Source of the DNA: Brevundimonas sp. M20
Lineage (GTDB): Bacteria; Pseudomonadota; Alphaproteobacteria; Caulobacterales; Caulobacteraceae
Assembly: GCF_006547065.1 (NCBI RefSeq)
Contig: NZ_CP041243.1
Location: 1,689,001 to 1,753,000, forward strand
Direction: 5' to 3'
Length of the DNA stretch: 64,000 nt
This document shows positions 20,159 to 29,729 of the stretch, piece by piece; the stretch's first letter is position 1, and each line of letters begins with the position of its first letter. Below the pieces are notes generated by a model. It worked only from the letters and a program-made list of their open reading frames with translations, did not search any database and was not told the origin of the DNA. The position numbers and the translations under genes were made by a program.

Positions 20159-21637
20159 ATGACCCGCTCCGGACCGCCCTCCCGATCCCGCGACGCCGCC
20201 GTGGCCCTGACCCGGTTCGGGCTGGGCGCGAAGCCGGGCGAGATCGACGCGGTGGCGGCGGACCCCAAGGGGTGGTTGGAGGCGCAGGCCCGCCCCGGCG
20301 GCGCGCCTGTCCCGGAGGGCGGCTTTGAGACCTCCGAACAGCGCCTGGAAAGTTATCAGGCCTATCTGGCCGAGGCGGCGCAGGTCCGGCGGGCGCGGCG
20401 CGCGGGCGAACCGCAGCCCGCGATGACGGGCGAGGCCATGGCCGAGGCGCCGGACACGCAGGCGCAGGCCGCGTTCGACGCCCGGCGCGAAAGCCGACGT
20501 GATCTGGTGCGGGACACGGCGGAAGAGTTTCTGGCGCGGGCGCAACTGGGCGCCACGACCGGTGCGGGGTTCGCGGAGCGCTGGACCCTGTTCTGGGCCA
20601 ACGCCTTCACCGTTTCGGCGACCAAATTCCAGGCGGCGGTCTTCATGGGCCAGTACGAGCGCGAGGCGGTCCGGCCGCATGTGTTCGGCAGGTTCGAGGA
20701 TCTGGCCCTGGCCGCCGACAGCCATCCGGCCATGCTGCTGTATCTGGATCAGGCGCAGTCGGTCGGACCGAACAGTCAGGCCGGAGAACGGCGGCAGGCG
20801 GGGCTGAACGAGAACCTCGCGCGTGAAATCCTGGAGTTGCACACCGTCGGCGCCGACGGCGGCTACACCCAGGCGGACGTGACCGAGTTCGCCCGCGCCC
20901 TGACCGGCTGGTCGATCCCGAGGCAGGCGGGCGGCGGTCGGGGTCGCCGCGCGGCGATGCGCGCGGGCCAGCCGGGCGAGAACGGCTTCGCCTTCCTGCC
21001 TGTCGTGCATGAACCGGGTGAGCGGAGCGTGATGGGCCGTCGCTATCCGGCGAACGGCGTGGAACAGGGCCGCGCCATCCTGAAGGACCTGTCCAACCGG
21101 CCGGAGACCGCGCGGCGGCTGGCCCGGAAGATCGCGGTGCATTTCGTGTCGGATACGCCGTCGCCGGAACTGGTCAGCGCGCTGGAGCGGGCGTGGTCGC
21201 AGTCGCGCGGCGATCTGGCGGTCGTCGCCCGGGCGCTGGCGACCCATCCGGACAGCTGGGCGCCCGAGGCGGCCAAGGTGAAGACGCCCTATGAGTTCGT
21301 GATCTCGGCGCACCGGGCCATGGGCATGCGGCCGCGCCGGGCGCAGCCGCTTCAGCAGGCGCTGGCGCAGATGGGGCAGCCCGCCTGGGCCGCGCCGTCG
21401 CCGGAAGGCTGGCCCGACACCGCCGCCGACTGGGCCGGGCCGGACGCGCTGGTGAAGCGTCTCAACTGGGCCAAGACCGTGGGCGACATGGCTTCCGAAG
21501 CCGACGCCGTGGCCATGGCGGACAGTGCTCTGGGCGAGCGCTTGGGCCCGCGCAGCCGACAATTCATCGCCCGCGCCGAAAGCCGGGCCGAGGCCGTCAC
21601 CCTGTTCCTGATGTCGCCGGAGTTCCAGCGCCGATGA
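20159..21637 (+). CDS. DUF1800 family protein
   Basis: 492 residues of the DUF1800 family: [13 protein letters not shown] at the N-terminus, [12 protein letters not shown], the [15 protein letters not shown] motif, [27 protein letters not shown] and a C-terminal [11 protein letters not shown]. The biochemical role of DUF1800 is unknown, but it is nearly always paired with a DUF1501 protein, as here, where the next ATG overlaps its stop by 4 bases. ATG 20159 follows a cgaggcc purine patch; no signal peptide is evident from this start. Confidence 0.88.
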   Translation: MTRSGPPSRSRDAAVALTRFGLGAKPGEIDAVAADPKGWLEAQARPGGAPVPEGGFETSEQRLESYQAYLAEAAQVRRARRAGEPQPAMTGEAMAEAPDTQAQAAFDARRESRRDLVRDTAEEFLARAQLGATTGAGFAERWTLFWANAFTVSATKFQAAVFMGQYEREAVRPHVFGRFEDLALAADSHPAMLLYLDQAQSVGPNSQAGERRQAGLNENLAREILELHTVGADGGYTQADVTEFARALTGWSIPRQAGGGRGRRAAMRAGQPGENGFAFLPVVHEPGERSVMGRRYPANGVEQGRAILKDLSNRPETARRLARKIAVHFVSDTPSPELVSALERAWSQSRGDLAVVARALATHPDSWAPEAAKVKTPYEFVISAHRAMGMRPRRAQPLQQALAQMGQPAWAAPSPEGWPDTAADWAGPDALVKRLNWAKTVGDMASEADAVAMADSALGERLGPRSRQFIARAESRAEAVTLFLMSPEFQRR

Positions 21638-22794
21638 CCGATCTGATGATGAACCGTCGCCTGCTGTTGGGCGGCTCCGTGGCCGGGATCGGTCTGGCCT
21701 TCGCGGGGCAGACGCGGGCGCAGACCCGCGGGCCGAAGCCCAAGCTGGTCGTCATCGTGGCGCGCGGCGCCATGGACGGCCTGTCGGTCACCGTGCCGAC
21801 GGGTGATCCCAACTATCGCGCCCTGCGCGGCGGTCTGGCCATCGACAACGCGCCGGCCATGCGGGACGGTTTCGGCCTGCACCCCGCCCTGCCCGGCCTG
21901 AAGGCGATGTACGACGCGGGTCAGCTGCGCTTCGCTCCGGCGGCGGCGATCCCGGTGCGGGTGAGGTCTCACTTCGATGCGCAGGATGTGCTGGAGAACG
22001 GCGGCGAGGGTCTGCGACAGCAGAACGACGGTTGGCTGAACCGGGCCTTGGCGGCGGCGGGCGGCGGATCGTTCAAGGGGCTGTCGGTCGGGGCGCAGAC
22101 GCCGCTGATCCTGCGTGGCGCGGCGGAAACCTCCAGCTGGGCGCCCGGCGGTCAGGTGAAGGGCGAGGATCGCATCGCGTCCCTGCTGCAGGACCTCTAT
22201 GTCGACGACCCGCTGCTGCAGGGCAATCTGGCGCGTGGGCTGGAGACCGAGGCCATGGCCGCCGAGGCAGGCGGAACCTCGCTGCGCCGGAACGACGTCA
22301 CTGGACTGGGCCAGACTGTTGCGCGGCTGATGACCGGCGACAACGGCGCGGATGTGGTGGCCCTGAGCATCGACGGCTGGGACACCCACGCCCGCCAGAA
22401 CGGACAGCTCCAGACCCGGCTGACGGGACTGGATCAGGTGATCGGCGGCCTGCACGACGGGCTGCGCGACCAGTGGGCCAACACCATGGTGGTGGTCGCG
22501 ACCGAGTTCGGACGGACGGCGCGGGCCAACGGCACGCAGGGCACCGACCATGGCACGGGGTCGTCCCTGCTGGTGGCGGGCGGCGCGTTGAAGCCCGGCG
22601 GCCTGATCGGCGACTGGCCGACACTGGCGGACAACAGGCTGTTCGAGGGCCGCGATCTGGCGCCGACAATCGACGTGCGCTCGGTTTTCAAGGGCGTGCT
22701 GCGCGACCATCTGGGCGTGGACCGGGCGGCGCTGGACAACCGGGTCTTCCCCGGCAGCGCATCCGAGGCGCCGACGCTGGACGGACTGGTCTGA
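21634..22794 (+). CDS. DUF1501 family protein with Tat-type signal
   Basis: 386 residues. The N-terminus NRRLLLGGSVAGIGLAFAG is a twin-arginine export signal. The body is the DUF1501 (sulfatase/phosphatase-superfamily-like) fold with VVIVARGAMDGLS, PRVRSHFDAQ-like VRSHFDAQDVLENG, ALSIDGWDTHARQNGQL and MVVVATEFGRTARANG followed by GTDHGTGSSLLVAGG. These conserved His/Asp residues suggest a metal-dependent site, but no activity is established. It overlaps the DUF1800 gene by 4 bases, so the two products are expected to act together. Confidence 0.88.
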   Translation: MTDLMMNRRLLLGGSVAGIGLAFAGQTRAQTRGPKPKLVVIVARGAMDGLSVTVPTGDPNYRALRGGLAIDNAPAMRDGFGLHPALPGLKAMYDAGQLRFAPAAAIPVRVRSHFDAQDVLENGGEGLRQQNDGWLNRALAAAGGGSFKGLSVGAQTPLILRGAAETSSWAPGGQVKGEDRIASLLQDLYVDDPLLQGNLARGLETEAMAAEAGGTSLRRNDVTGLGQTVARLMTGDNGADVVALSIDGWDTHARQNGQLQTRLTGLDQVIGGLHDGLRDQWANTMVVVATEFGRTARANGTQGTDHGTGSSLLVAGGALKPGGLIGDWPTLADNRLFEGRDLAPTIDVRSVFKGVLRDHLGVDRAALDNRVFPGSASEAPTLDGLV

Positions 22795-22803
22795 GACACG
22801 AAA

Positions 22804-22830
22804 CAGGGCGGCCGGAGACCGACCGCCCTG
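22804..22830. terminator. Hairpin between convergent genes
   Basis: An 8-base GC stem (cagggcgg with ccgccctg) lies between the DUF1501 stop and the adhP stop. On the minus strand it is followed by TTTCGTG, a weak tail, so it is probably the adhP terminator. Confidence 0.5.
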
Positions 22831-22851
22831 CCCCGGTTCAGCGGCTGATCA

Positions 22852-23883
22852 TCAGTTGATGGTCATGACCACGCGGCCTTCGATCTGGCCCTTGTGCATG
22901 CGCTGGAAGATGTCGTTGATGTTCTCCAGCGGTTCGACCGAGACCGTCGCCTTGACCTTCTCGTCGGCGGCGAATTGAAGCGCCTCCTGCAGGTCCAGAC
23001 GGCTGCCGACGATGGAGCCCCGCACGGTCGTGCCGTTCAGCACCATGTCGAAGATCGACAGGGGGAAGTCGCCGGGCGGCAGGCCGTTCAGGGCCACGGT
23101 GGCGCCGCGCGAGGTCATGTTGACCGCCTGTTCGAAGGCCTTGGGTGAAACGGCCGTGACGAGGACGCCCTGGGCGCCGCCGCTGGTCTGGGCCTTGATG
23201 TCCGCTGCGGGATCGTTGGAGGTTTTGGCGTTGACCGTGACCGTCGCGCCGAGGCGGCGGGCGAGGTCCAGCTTGTTGTCATCAACATCCACCGCGGCGA
23301 CATTCAGGCCCATGGCCTTGGCGTACTGGACCGCGACGTGGCCGAGCCCGCCGATACCCGAGATCACCACCCAGTCGCCCGGTTTCGTGTCGGTCATCTT
23401 CAGCCCCTTGTAGACCGTCACGCCCGCGCAGAGGATCGGGGCGATGTCGGTAAAGCTGACGTTGTCCGGCAAGTGGCCGACGTAGTTCGGATCGGCGATG
23501 GCGTATTCCGCGAAGCCGCCGTTGACCGAATAGCCGGTGTTCTCCTGCTCGTGGCAGAGGGTCTCCCAGCCGCCGAGGCAGTGCTTGCAGTGGCCGCAGG
23601 ACGAGTAGAGCCAGGGCACGCCGACCCGGTCGCCCTCCTTGACCAGCTTCACCCCCGCGCCGACGGCGGAGACGTAGCCGACGCCCTCATGGCCCGGGAT
23701 GAAGGGCGGGTTCGGCTTGACCGGCCAGTCGCCCTCAGCGGCGTGCAGATCGGTGTGGCATACGCCTGAGGCCTCGATCTTCACCTGAATCTGGCCGGGG
23801 CCGGGTTGCGGGATGGCGACTTCCTCGATGGTCAGCGGCTTGCCGAATTCGCGCACGACAGCAGCCTTCATGGTCCTGGACAT
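22852..23883 (-). CDS. adhP: Zinc-dependent alcohol dehydrogenase AdhP
   Basis: 343 residues of the propanol-preferring/ethanol class that interconverts alcohols and aldehydes with NAD. Catalytic zinc ligands are Cys42 and His65 (GHEGVGY). The structural zinc site is Cys96, Cys99, Cys102 and Cys110. The NAD-binding loop is [12 protein letters not shown]. It lies 148 bases downstream of the aldehyde dehydrogenase gene on the same strand, with a strong hairpin between, so alcohol to acid oxidation is encoded as one unit under the GAF/Fis regulator at 25685. A gagga ribosome site supports ATG 23883. Confidence 0.95.
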   Translation of the reverse strand: MSRTMKAAVVREFGKPLTIEEVAIPQPGPGQIQVKIEASGVCHTDLHAAEGDWPVKPNPPFIPGHEGVGYVSAVGAGVKLVKEGDRVGVPWLYSSCGHCKHCLGGWETLCHEQENTGYSVNGGFAEYAIADPNYVGHLPDNVSFTDIAPILCAGVTVYKGLKMTDTKPGDWVVISGIGGLGHVAVQYAKAMGLNVAAVDVDDNKLDLARRLGATVTVNAKTSNDPAADIKAQTSGGAQGVLVTAVSPKAFEQAVNMTSRGATVALNGLPPGDFPLSIFDMVLNGTTVRGSIVGSRLDLQEALQFAADEKVKATVSVEPLENINDIFQRMHKGQIEGRVVMTIN

Positions 23884-23919
23884 GAATCTTCCTCGTAGTC
23901 GGTGATGTCCTGAAAGATC

Positions 23920-23951
23920 GGGGCGGCCGGAAAGCAGGGACCGGCCGCCCC
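23920..23951 (-). promoter_or_regulatory. Strong intercistronic hairpin between ald and adhP
   Basis: A perfect 11-base stem (ggggcggccgg with its complement) and a 10-base loop. On the minus strand it is followed by gatctttcag, which is only weakly T-rich, so it may be a leaky terminator or an mRNA-stabilising structure that sets different levels for the two dehydrogenases. Confidence 0.5.
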
Positions 23952-24031
23952 GTCAGGTCGTTGCTCTCGGGGAGTGATATGCGGAGCAAACGCAGGATGG
24001 CCGAACGGGAGCCGCCCATCCTTGATGCAGA

Positions 24032-25549
24032 TCAGAAGAAGCCGAGTTTGTCCGGGCTGTAGCTGATCAGCAGGTTCTTGGTCTGCTGGTAGTGGTCCAG
24101 CATCATCCGATGGTTCTCGCGACCGATGCCGGACTTCTTGTAGCCGCCGAAGGCCGCGTGCGCCGGGTACTGGTGGTAGCAGTTGGTCCAGACTCGACCG
24201 GCCTGGATGGCGCGACCGGCGCGGTAGGCGGTGTTCATGTCGCGCGTCCAGACGCCGGCGCCGAGGCCGTACTCGGTGTCATTGGCGATCTCGATGGCTT
24301 CCTCGAGGGTCTTGAACGTCGTCACGGCGAGGACCGGGCCGAAGATCTCCTCCTGGAAGATGCGCATGTCGTTGCGGCCCTTGAACACCGTCGGCTTGAC
24401 GTAATAGCCGCCCGACAGATCGTCCTGCAGGACCGCCTGCTCGCCGCCGGTGAGGACTTCGGCGCCCTCGTCCTTGCCGATCTGGAGGTAGCCGAGGATC
24501 TTGTTCAACTGCTGGTTCGAGGCTTGGGCGCCGACCTGGGTGTTGGGGTCCAGCGGGTCGCCCTGACGGATCGCCTCGACCCGTTCGATCGCCTTCTTGA
24601 TGAAGGCTTCATAGATGTCCTCATGGACCAGCGCGCGGCTGGGGCAGGTGCAGACCTCGCCCTGATTGAGGGCGAACATGGCGAAGCCTTCCAGCGCCTT
24701 GTCGAGGAAGGCGTCATCCTCATCCATCACGTCCTTGAAGAAGATGTTCGGCGACTTGCCGCCCAGCTCCAGCGTGACCGGGATGATGTTCTGCGTCGCA
24801 TACTCCATGATCTTCTGGCCGACGGCGGTCGAGCCGGTGAAGGCGATCTTGGCGATGCGCGGATTGGTGGCCAGCGGCTCGCCGACCTCGACGCCCGTGC
24901 CCGAGACGATGTTCAGCACGCCGGCGGGCAGCAGGTCCTGGATCAGCTCGGTGACCAGCAGGATCGAGGCCGGGGTCTGTTCGGCGGGCTTCAGCACGAT
25001 GCAGTTCCCGGCCGCCAGAGCCGGAGCGATCTTCCAGGCCGCCATCAGGATCGGGAAGTTCCACGGAATGATCTGGCCGACGACGCCCAGAGGCTCGTGG
25101 AAGTGATAGGCGACGGTGTCGTTATCCAGCTCCGAGATGCCGCCTTCCTGCGCGCGGATGCAGCCGGCGAAGTAGCGGAAATGGTCGATGGCCAGGGGGA
25201 TGTCGGCGGCCAGGGTCTCGCGCACCGGCTTGCCGTTGTCCCAGGTCTCGGCCTCGGCGACGGCCTGAAGGTTGGCCTCGATGACGTCGGCGATCTTGTT
25301 GAGGATCACGGCGCGCTGGGCGACCGAGGTCTTGCCCCAGCTGTCTTTCGCGGCGTGAGCGGCGTCCAGCGCCAGCTCGACGTCGGCCGCGTCCGAGCGA
25401 GCCACCTCGCACAGGACGCGGCCATTCACCGGGGAGGTGTTCTCGAAATAGCGGCCGTTGACCGGAGCGACCCACCGACCGCCGATGAAGTTGTCGTAGC
25501 GCGCCTTGAACTTGGGGGTCACGGCGCGGATGAATTCGGGCTTGGTCAC
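24032..25549 (-). CDS. NAD-dependent aldehyde dehydrogenase (acetaldehyde dehydrogenase type)
   Basis: 505 residues, ExaC/AcoD-like. Visible are [20 protein letters not shown], the NAD site [21 protein letters not shown], the catalytic glutamate motif LELGGKSPN, and the nucleophile context [13 protein letters not shown]. The GEVCTCPSR form is typical of acetaldehyde dehydrogenases induced with alcohol oxidation. The start is GTG 25549, set by aggagg five bases ahead; a longer frame to 25654 would cross the operator. The gene is preceded by a perfect palindrome and the GAF/Fis regulator gene and followed by adhP. Confidence 0.94.
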   Translation of the reverse strand: MTKPEFIRAVTPKFKARYDNFIGGRWVAPVNGRYFENTSPVNGRVLCEVARSDAADVELALDAAHAAKDSWGKTSVAQRAVILNKIADVIEANLQAVAEAETWDNGKPVRETLAADIPLAIDHFRYFAGCIRAQEGGISELDNDTVAYHFHEPLGVVGQIIPWNFPILMAAWKIAPALAAGNCIVLKPAEQTPASILLVTELIQDLLPAGVLNIVSGTGVEVGEPLATNPRIAKIAFTGSTAVGQKIMEYATQNIIPVTLELGGKSPNIFFKDVMDEDDAFLDKALEGFAMFALNQGEVCTCPSRALVHEDIYEAFIKKAIERVEAIRQGDPLDPNTQVGAQASNQQLNKILGYLQIGKDEGAEVLTGGEQAVLQDDLSGGYYVKPTVFKGRNDMRIFQEEIFGPVLAVTTFKTLEEAIEIANDTEYGLGAGVWTRDMNTAYRAGRAIQAGRVWTNCYHQYPAHAAFGGYKKSGIGRENHRMMLDHYQQTKNLLISYSPDKLGFF

Positions 25550-25657
25550 GATAGCCTCCTGTTTTCCTCGGGCGCCGATTGTCGGCGTCGTTGGATCGGA
25601 GACTTGGCCCGGGCGGGGAAAGCCGCCAGAGCCCGAAGTCATGGTGCAGCGCACACC

Positions 25658-25675
25658 TGTCGCAAGGTTGCGACA
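25658..25675. promoter_or_regulatory. Perfect palindrome, candidate operator of the aldehyde dehydrogenase gene
   Basis: tgtcgcaaggttgcgaca has exact 8-base arms and a 2-base centre. It lies 109 bases upstream of the ald start codon and 10 bases after the regulator's stop, the natural place for the GAF/Fis activator to bind. A Fis-type helix-turn-helix dimer would cover a site of this size. Confidence 0.65.
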
Positions 25676-25684
25676 GACCGTTGG

Positions 25685-26659
25685 TCAGTGGGTATCGGAG
25701 CCGAGGCCCAGCCGGTTCAGCTTGCGATGCAGGGTGGCGCGGCTGACGCCCAGCGCACGGGCGGCAGCCGAGACATTGCCGCCGTTCAGGGCCAGCGCCC
25801 GACGCACTGCACCGCGTTCGGCCTCGATCAGGTCCGCCTCGACCGACCCGGCGCCCAGCACTTCTGACGCCGCCAGTTGGCCCGCGATCCGCTCGTCGGT
25901 GATCGAGAGGGCCAGACGGGCCGCGCGGGTGGCGCCGACGACCAGATCATCGCGATCCACGGCCAGCAGGGCCGCGGTGTTCCGCTCCGCCACATCGCCC
26001 GCCAGCACGATGCGGGCGTCGGCGAAGGCGTGGCGGAAGGTCTGGGCCTCGATGGACCGCGCGGCGTCGGCCACGGCGGCGGCGATCAGGCCGAGCATGC
26101 CCTCTGTCGCGTCCGCCCGGCAGGAAGACACGTCCAGCAGGCCCGCCAGCCTGCCCTGCGGATCGTGGATCGGGTGGCTGGTGCAGCTCAGCGCCGTATT
26201 GCGGGCGTGGAAATGCTGGTCGCGGTGGATGGTCAGGGGGCGATGCTCGGCCAAGGCCGTGCCGATCCCGTTGGTGCCCTCGACCGCTTCTGACCAGACG
26301 GCGCCGGGCCAGAGGCCCCACGCCCGGAAGGTCTCGTCATCGACAGCGGAACCGCGCCGCTCGACCGGCACCCCGTCGGCATTGGTCAGCAGGACGCAGC
26401 AGCCGGTGTCGCCGACCGCGAGGAACAGACGATCCAGCACCGGCTGGGCGGCGCGTGTCATCGGCTCCATCGCCTGACGCGCCTCGCGCAGTTGCTGTTC
26501 GGTCAGGGTGTTCGCCCTGCCCTGCGTTTCCGGGTCCAGACCGTACAGGGTCATGGACCGCCGCCACGACGCCGCCAGAGCCGACCTGGCCGGGCCCGCG
26601 CCGTCGTCCAGCACCTGTTTGATCAGGCTTCCGTGATCGTTTCCTCGCCGTTCGCCCAT
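25685..26659 (-). CDS. GAF-domain, Fis-type HTH regulator (AcoR-like, no AAA+ domain)
   Basis: 324 residues. The N-terminus (LAASWRRSMTLYGLDPE) is the AcoR-type start, and residues 70-200 form a GAF sensor domain (WSEAVEGTNGIGTALAEHRPLTIHRDQHF). The C-terminus is a Fis-type helix-turn-helix (RRALALNGGNVSAAARALGVSRATLHRKLNRLGL). AcoR and most relatives have a sigma-54 AAA+ module between these parts; here it is missing, so the protein should work with the ordinary sigma factor. It is encoded just upstream of ald and adhP on the same strand and most likely responds to an aldehyde or alcohol. Confidence 0.9.
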   Translation of the reverse strand: MGERRGNDHGSLIKQVLDDGAGPARSALAASWRRSMTLYGLDPETQGRANTLTEQQLREARQAMEPMTRAAQPVLDRLFLAVGDTGCCVLLTNADGVPVERRGSAVDDETFRAWGLWPGAVWSEAVEGTNGIGTALAEHRPLTIHRDQHFHARNTALSCTSHPIHDPQGRLAGLLDVSSCRADATEGMLGLIAAAVADAARSIEAQTFRHAFADARIVLAGDVAERNTAALLAVDRDDLVVGATRAARLALSITDERIAGQLAASEVLGAGSVEADLIEAERGAVRRALALNGGNVSAAARALGVSRATLHRKLNRLGLGSDTH

Positions 26660-26770
26660 GGTGGTCTCCGAGCGTTGTTCGGAGCGCGATAGGACGCCGG
26701 ACAGGGGCGAAGGTCAAATCATGGGCGGAAGATGGGAGGGCGGGGTTTGGGGATGGGGCGTCTGCGCGTC

Positions 26771-26791
26771 CCCTCTCCCATCGGGAGAGGG
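26771..26791. repeat. Short palindromic repeat (ccctctccc-type)
   Basis: A perfect 9-base stem (ccctctccc, atc, gggagaggg) with CTTTT after it on the plus strand. Genes on both sides run on the minus strand, so it is not placed as a normal terminator. The same kind of palindrome is widely dispersed in GC-rich proteobacterial intergenic regions. Confidence 0.55.
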
Positions 26792-26799
26792 CTTTTAAC

Positions 26800-28278
26800 C
26801 TACCACCACTTGTCCGGACGCGCGGTGAAGCCGGCCGCCTGTTCCAGCACGTCGGCGACCTGGAAGACCGTCGCTTCGTCCAGCGCCTTGCCGATGACCT
26901 GAAGACCGAGCGGCAGGCCGCCGGAATCGACGCCCGCGGGCACCGAGATGCCCGGGAGGCCGGCGAGGTTGGCGGTCACCGTGAAGACGTCGTTCAGGTA
27001 CATCGTGACCGGGTCGATCTGCTTGTCGCCCAGCGCGAAGGCGGGCGACGGGGTCGACGGGGTCAGGATGGCGTCGACGCGGTCCCAGACGTTGTCGAAG
27101 TCCTGGGCGATGCGGCGGCGCACCTTCAGGGCCTTGACGTAGTAGGCGTCGTAGAAGCCGGCCGACAGGACGTAGGCGCCGATGGTCAGGCGGCGCTGGA
27201 CTTCCTTGCCGAAGCCCTCGGCGCGCGAGGTTTCGTACAGGTCGGTCAGCGACCTGGCCTCTTCGGCGCGGTGGCCGAACCGCATGCCGTCGTAGCGCGC
27301 CAGGTTCGAGGAGGCCTCCGCCGGGGCGACGATGTAGTAGGTCGGCAGGGCGTATCTGGTGTGCGGCAGGCTGATCTCGACGATTTCGGCGCCGGCGGCC
27401 TTCAGCCACTGGACGCCCTGGTCCCAGAGCGCCTGAATCTCGGCGGGCATGCCGTCGACGACGTATTCCTTCGGCACGCCGATGCGCAGGCCCTTCACGC
27501 CCTTGCCCAGCGACTTCGTCCAGTCCGGGGTCTCGACGTCGAGGCTGGTCGAATCCTTGATGTCGAACGAGCACATCGAGCGCAGCAGGATGGCGGCGTC
27601 CTCAACGGTCTTGGTGATCGGCCCGGCCTGATCCAGCGACGAGGCGAAGGCGACCATGCCGAAGCGGCTGGCGCGACCGTAGGTCGGCTTGATGCCTACG
27701 GTGCCGGTGAAGGCCGCGGGCTGGCGGATCGAGCCGCCGGTGTCCGACGCGGTGGCGGCCAGACACAGATCGCCGGCCACGGCCGAGGCCGAGCCGCCCG
27801 ACGAGCCGCCGGGGGTCAGCTCGGCGTTCGAGCTGGACGACTTCCACGGGTTCACGACCGAGCCGTAGGCCGAGGTCTCGTTGGACGAGCCCATGGCGAA
27901 CTCGTCCATGTTCAGCTTGCCCAGCATGACCGCGCCGTCCGCCCACAGATTGGCGGTGACGGTCGATTCATACGGCGGGACAAAGCCCTTGAGCATGTTG
28001 GAGCCGGCTGTCGTCTGGACGCCGTCGGTGCAGAACAGGTCCTTGATGCCGAGAGGCGCGCCTTCCAGCGCCCCGCCCTCGCCTTTCGCCAGCCGGGCGT
28101 CCGAGGCGCGGGCCATCTCCAGCGCCTTGTCGGTCGTCTGGACGACGTAGGCGTTCAGCTTGGGATTGGCGGCGTCTATGTTGGCGACGAAGGCCTTCGT
28201 GATCTCTTCCGAAGAGAAGTCGCGGGCCTTGAGGCCGTCGAGGGCGGCCTTGAGAGTCAGTTTGGTCAGGTCGGTCAT
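26800..28278 (-). CDS. gatA: Asp-tRNAAsn/Glu-tRNAGln amidotransferase subunit A
   Basis: 492 residues, amidase-signature family. It frees ammonia from glutamine and feeds it to GatB for tRNA-bound Asp or Glu. The Ser-cisSer-Lys triad is visible as Lys79 (PLGIKDLF), Ser159 in PGGSSGGSA and Ser183 in [11 protein letters not shown]. It follows gatC after 5 bases, forming a gatC-gatA pair. gatB lies 6.8 kb further along the same strand. Confidence 0.97.
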   Translation of the reverse strand: MTDLTKLTLKAALDGLKARDFSSEEITKAFVANIDAANPKLNAYVVQTTDKALEMARASDARLAKGEGGALEGAPLGIKDLFCTDGVQTTAGSNMLKGFVPPYESTVTANLWADGAVMLGKLNMDEFAMGSSNETSAYGSVVNPWKSSSSNAELTPGGSSGGSASAVAGDLCLAATASDTGGSIRQPAAFTGTVGIKPTYGRASRFGMVAFASSLDQAGPITKTVEDAAILLRSMCSFDIKDSTSLDVETPDWTKSLGKGVKGLRIGVPKEYVVDGMPAEIQALWDQGVQWLKAAGAEIVEISLPHTRYALPTYYIVAPAEASSNLARYDGMRFGHRAEEARSLTDLYETSRAEGFGKEVQRRLTIGAYVLSAGFYDAYYVKALKVRRRIAQDFDNVWDRVDAILTPSTPSPAFALGDKQIDPVTMYLNDVFTVTANLAGLPGISVPAGVDSGGLPLGLQVIGKALDEATVFQVADVLEQAAGFTARPDKWW

Positions 28279-28283
28279 GCTGC

Positions 28284-28571
28284 TTACTCGACCACCTTGG
28301 GCACGACGAAGAAGCCGTCCGCCGACTTCGGAGCGTTCGAGAGGACCGCGTCCACCTTGGCGCCGTCGGTGACGACGTCATCGCGCAGACGCAGGGGCTG
28401 GGCCACGTTCGAGGTCATGGGCTCGACGCCGTCGACGTCGACCTCATTCAGTTGTTCGATCCACGCCAGAATGCCGTTCAGCTCCTGGGCCAGCGGCTCC
28501 AGCCGCTCCTCGGGGGTCTTGATGCGAGCGAGGTGCGCCACCTTGCGCACGGTCGCGACGTCGACGGCCAT
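28284..28571 (-). CDS. gatC: Asp-tRNAAsn/Glu-tRNAGln amidotransferase subunit C
   Basis: 95 residues, the small subunit that wraps around and stabilises GatA. The family pattern is clear: [44 protein letters not shown] and the C-terminal [14 protein letters not shown] 28571 is placed by tttggaggg six bases ahead; a TTG further upstream is unnecessary. It is the first gene of the gatCA pair. Confidence 0.95.
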   Translation of the reverse strand: MAVDVATVRKVAHLARIKTPEERLEPLAQELNGILAWIEQLNEVDVDGVEPMTSNVAQPLRLRDDVVTDGAKVDAVLSNAPKSADGFFVVPKVVE

Positions 28572-28654
28572 GCGGCCCTCCAAATGCGAAACCTGAGCGG
28601 GCGGGATTAGCGGTCCGGGGCCGGATTCACAAGGATTCCGATACGGCTTGCGGC

Positions 28655-29191
28655 CTATTGCGCCGGCGTGACCGTGATCGCGGCGGGCGGAGCCCCGTCC
28701 GCGCCGGGCGTCCAGCCCACGATCAGACGCCGCTCGCGCTTGCCGATCTGGCCCGTCGCCTCGTCCATCACGCTTTCCTCGACCTTCAGATCGACACGAC
28801 CCGGCGCTTCGGACAGCACCTGATAGTCCAGGAAGTCGCCGATGCGGAACACCGCCCAGCCTTCGGCGGGGGATTTGAAGAAGGCGATGTCGGTGTAGAG
28901 GCCGTTCATGGCCGGATCGCCGCCCGCCGTGCCGAACAGCTTGACCGTCGCCCCGCCCTGCCGCGCCAGTTGATCCAGCTTCACAACCGAGGCCGCCTGC
29001 TGGATGTTCGGGTCGTCAGACACGGCGACGGTGACGGCCGGACCCGGCGCGACCAGAGGCGTCACCGGAGGTGCGGCCTGCGAGGCGGGCAGGTTCGGCC
29101 TCGACGCCGGGGCCGGTGCGCCGGTCTGGTCAGCGGAGTCACAGGCCGCGAGGCCGACCAGCGCGGCGGCGAGCAGGAGCGGATATCTCAT
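28655..29191 (-). CDS. Predicted lipoprotein, function unknown
   Basis: 178 residues. A lipobox LAAC (Cys17) closes a short signal peptide, so the protein should be lipid-anchored. A Pro/Ala-rich linker (residues 20-50) leads to a mixed domain with LDQLARQGGATVKLFGTAGGDPAMNGLYTDIAFF and RLIVGWTPGADG. No family was recognised. It is divergent from ruvX, with only about 70 bases between start codons. Confidence 0.75.
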   Translation of the reverse strand: MRYPLLLAAALVGLAACDSADQTGAPAPASRPNLPASQAAPPVTPLVAPGPAVTVAVSDDPNIQQAASVVKLDQLARQGGATVKLFGTAGGDPAMNGLYTDIAFFKSPAEGWAVFRIGDFLDYQVLSEAPGRVDLKVEESVMDEATGQIGKRERRLIVGWTPGADGAPPAAITVTPAQ

Positions 29192-29264
29192 CGAACTCTC
29201 TCCAATCGGCGATCCGGGGACATTGCGCTTTGACTTCGGCGACCGCCAGTCCTACCGCGACACC

Positions 29265-29729
29265 GTGACCGTCCTGACCCTTGAAGAGCTCGCCGAACAG
29301 ACACCGCCCGGAACGCCCTGGCTGGGGCTGGATCTGGGTGAGAAGACCATCGGCGTGGCCGCGTCGGACGCCACCCGCATCATCGCCAGTCCGCTGCAGC
29401 TGATCCGAAAGACGAAGTTCACGGACGACGCCAGGGCGGTCCTGAAACTGATGGACGGGCGTAACGCTTCGGGGCTCGTGATCGGCCTGCCGCTGAACAT
29501 GGACGGCACCGAGGGGCCGCGCGCCCAGTCGTGCCGCGCCTTCGCCCGCAATCTGCAAAGGCTGCGCGAGGTGCCGGTGACCTTCCAGGACGAGCGGCTG
29601 TCGACCACGGCGGTCGAACGCTTCCTCATCGACGAGCTGGACCTGACCCGCAAGCGCCGCGCCGATGTGGTGGACCGCACGGCGGCCGCCTGGATCCTTC
29701 AGGGCGCGCTGGACCGTCTGCGCGGATGA
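29265..29729 (+). CDS. ruvX: RuvX/YqgF, putative Holliday-junction resolvase or rRNA-processing nuclease
   Basis: 154 residues with an RNase H-like fold: LGLDLGEKTIGVAASD with the first catalytic Asp, VIGLPLNMDGTEGPRAQ, VTFQDERLSTTAVERFL and DRTAAAWILQGALD with the last Asp. YqgF proteins act in 16S rRNA 5'-end maturation, and a resolvase role has been proposed. GTG 29265 gives the family N-terminus (TVLTLEELAEQTPPG); a TTG at 29223 is an alternative. The stop overlaps the next ATG by 4 bases. Confidence 0.9.
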   Translation: MTVLTLEELAEQTPPGTPWLGLDLGEKTIGVAASDATRIIASPLQLIRKTKFTDDARAVLKLMDGRNASGLVIGLPLNMDGTEGPRAQSCRAFARNLQRLREVPVTFQDERLSTTAVERFLIDELDLTRKRRADVVDRTAAAWILQGALDRLRG

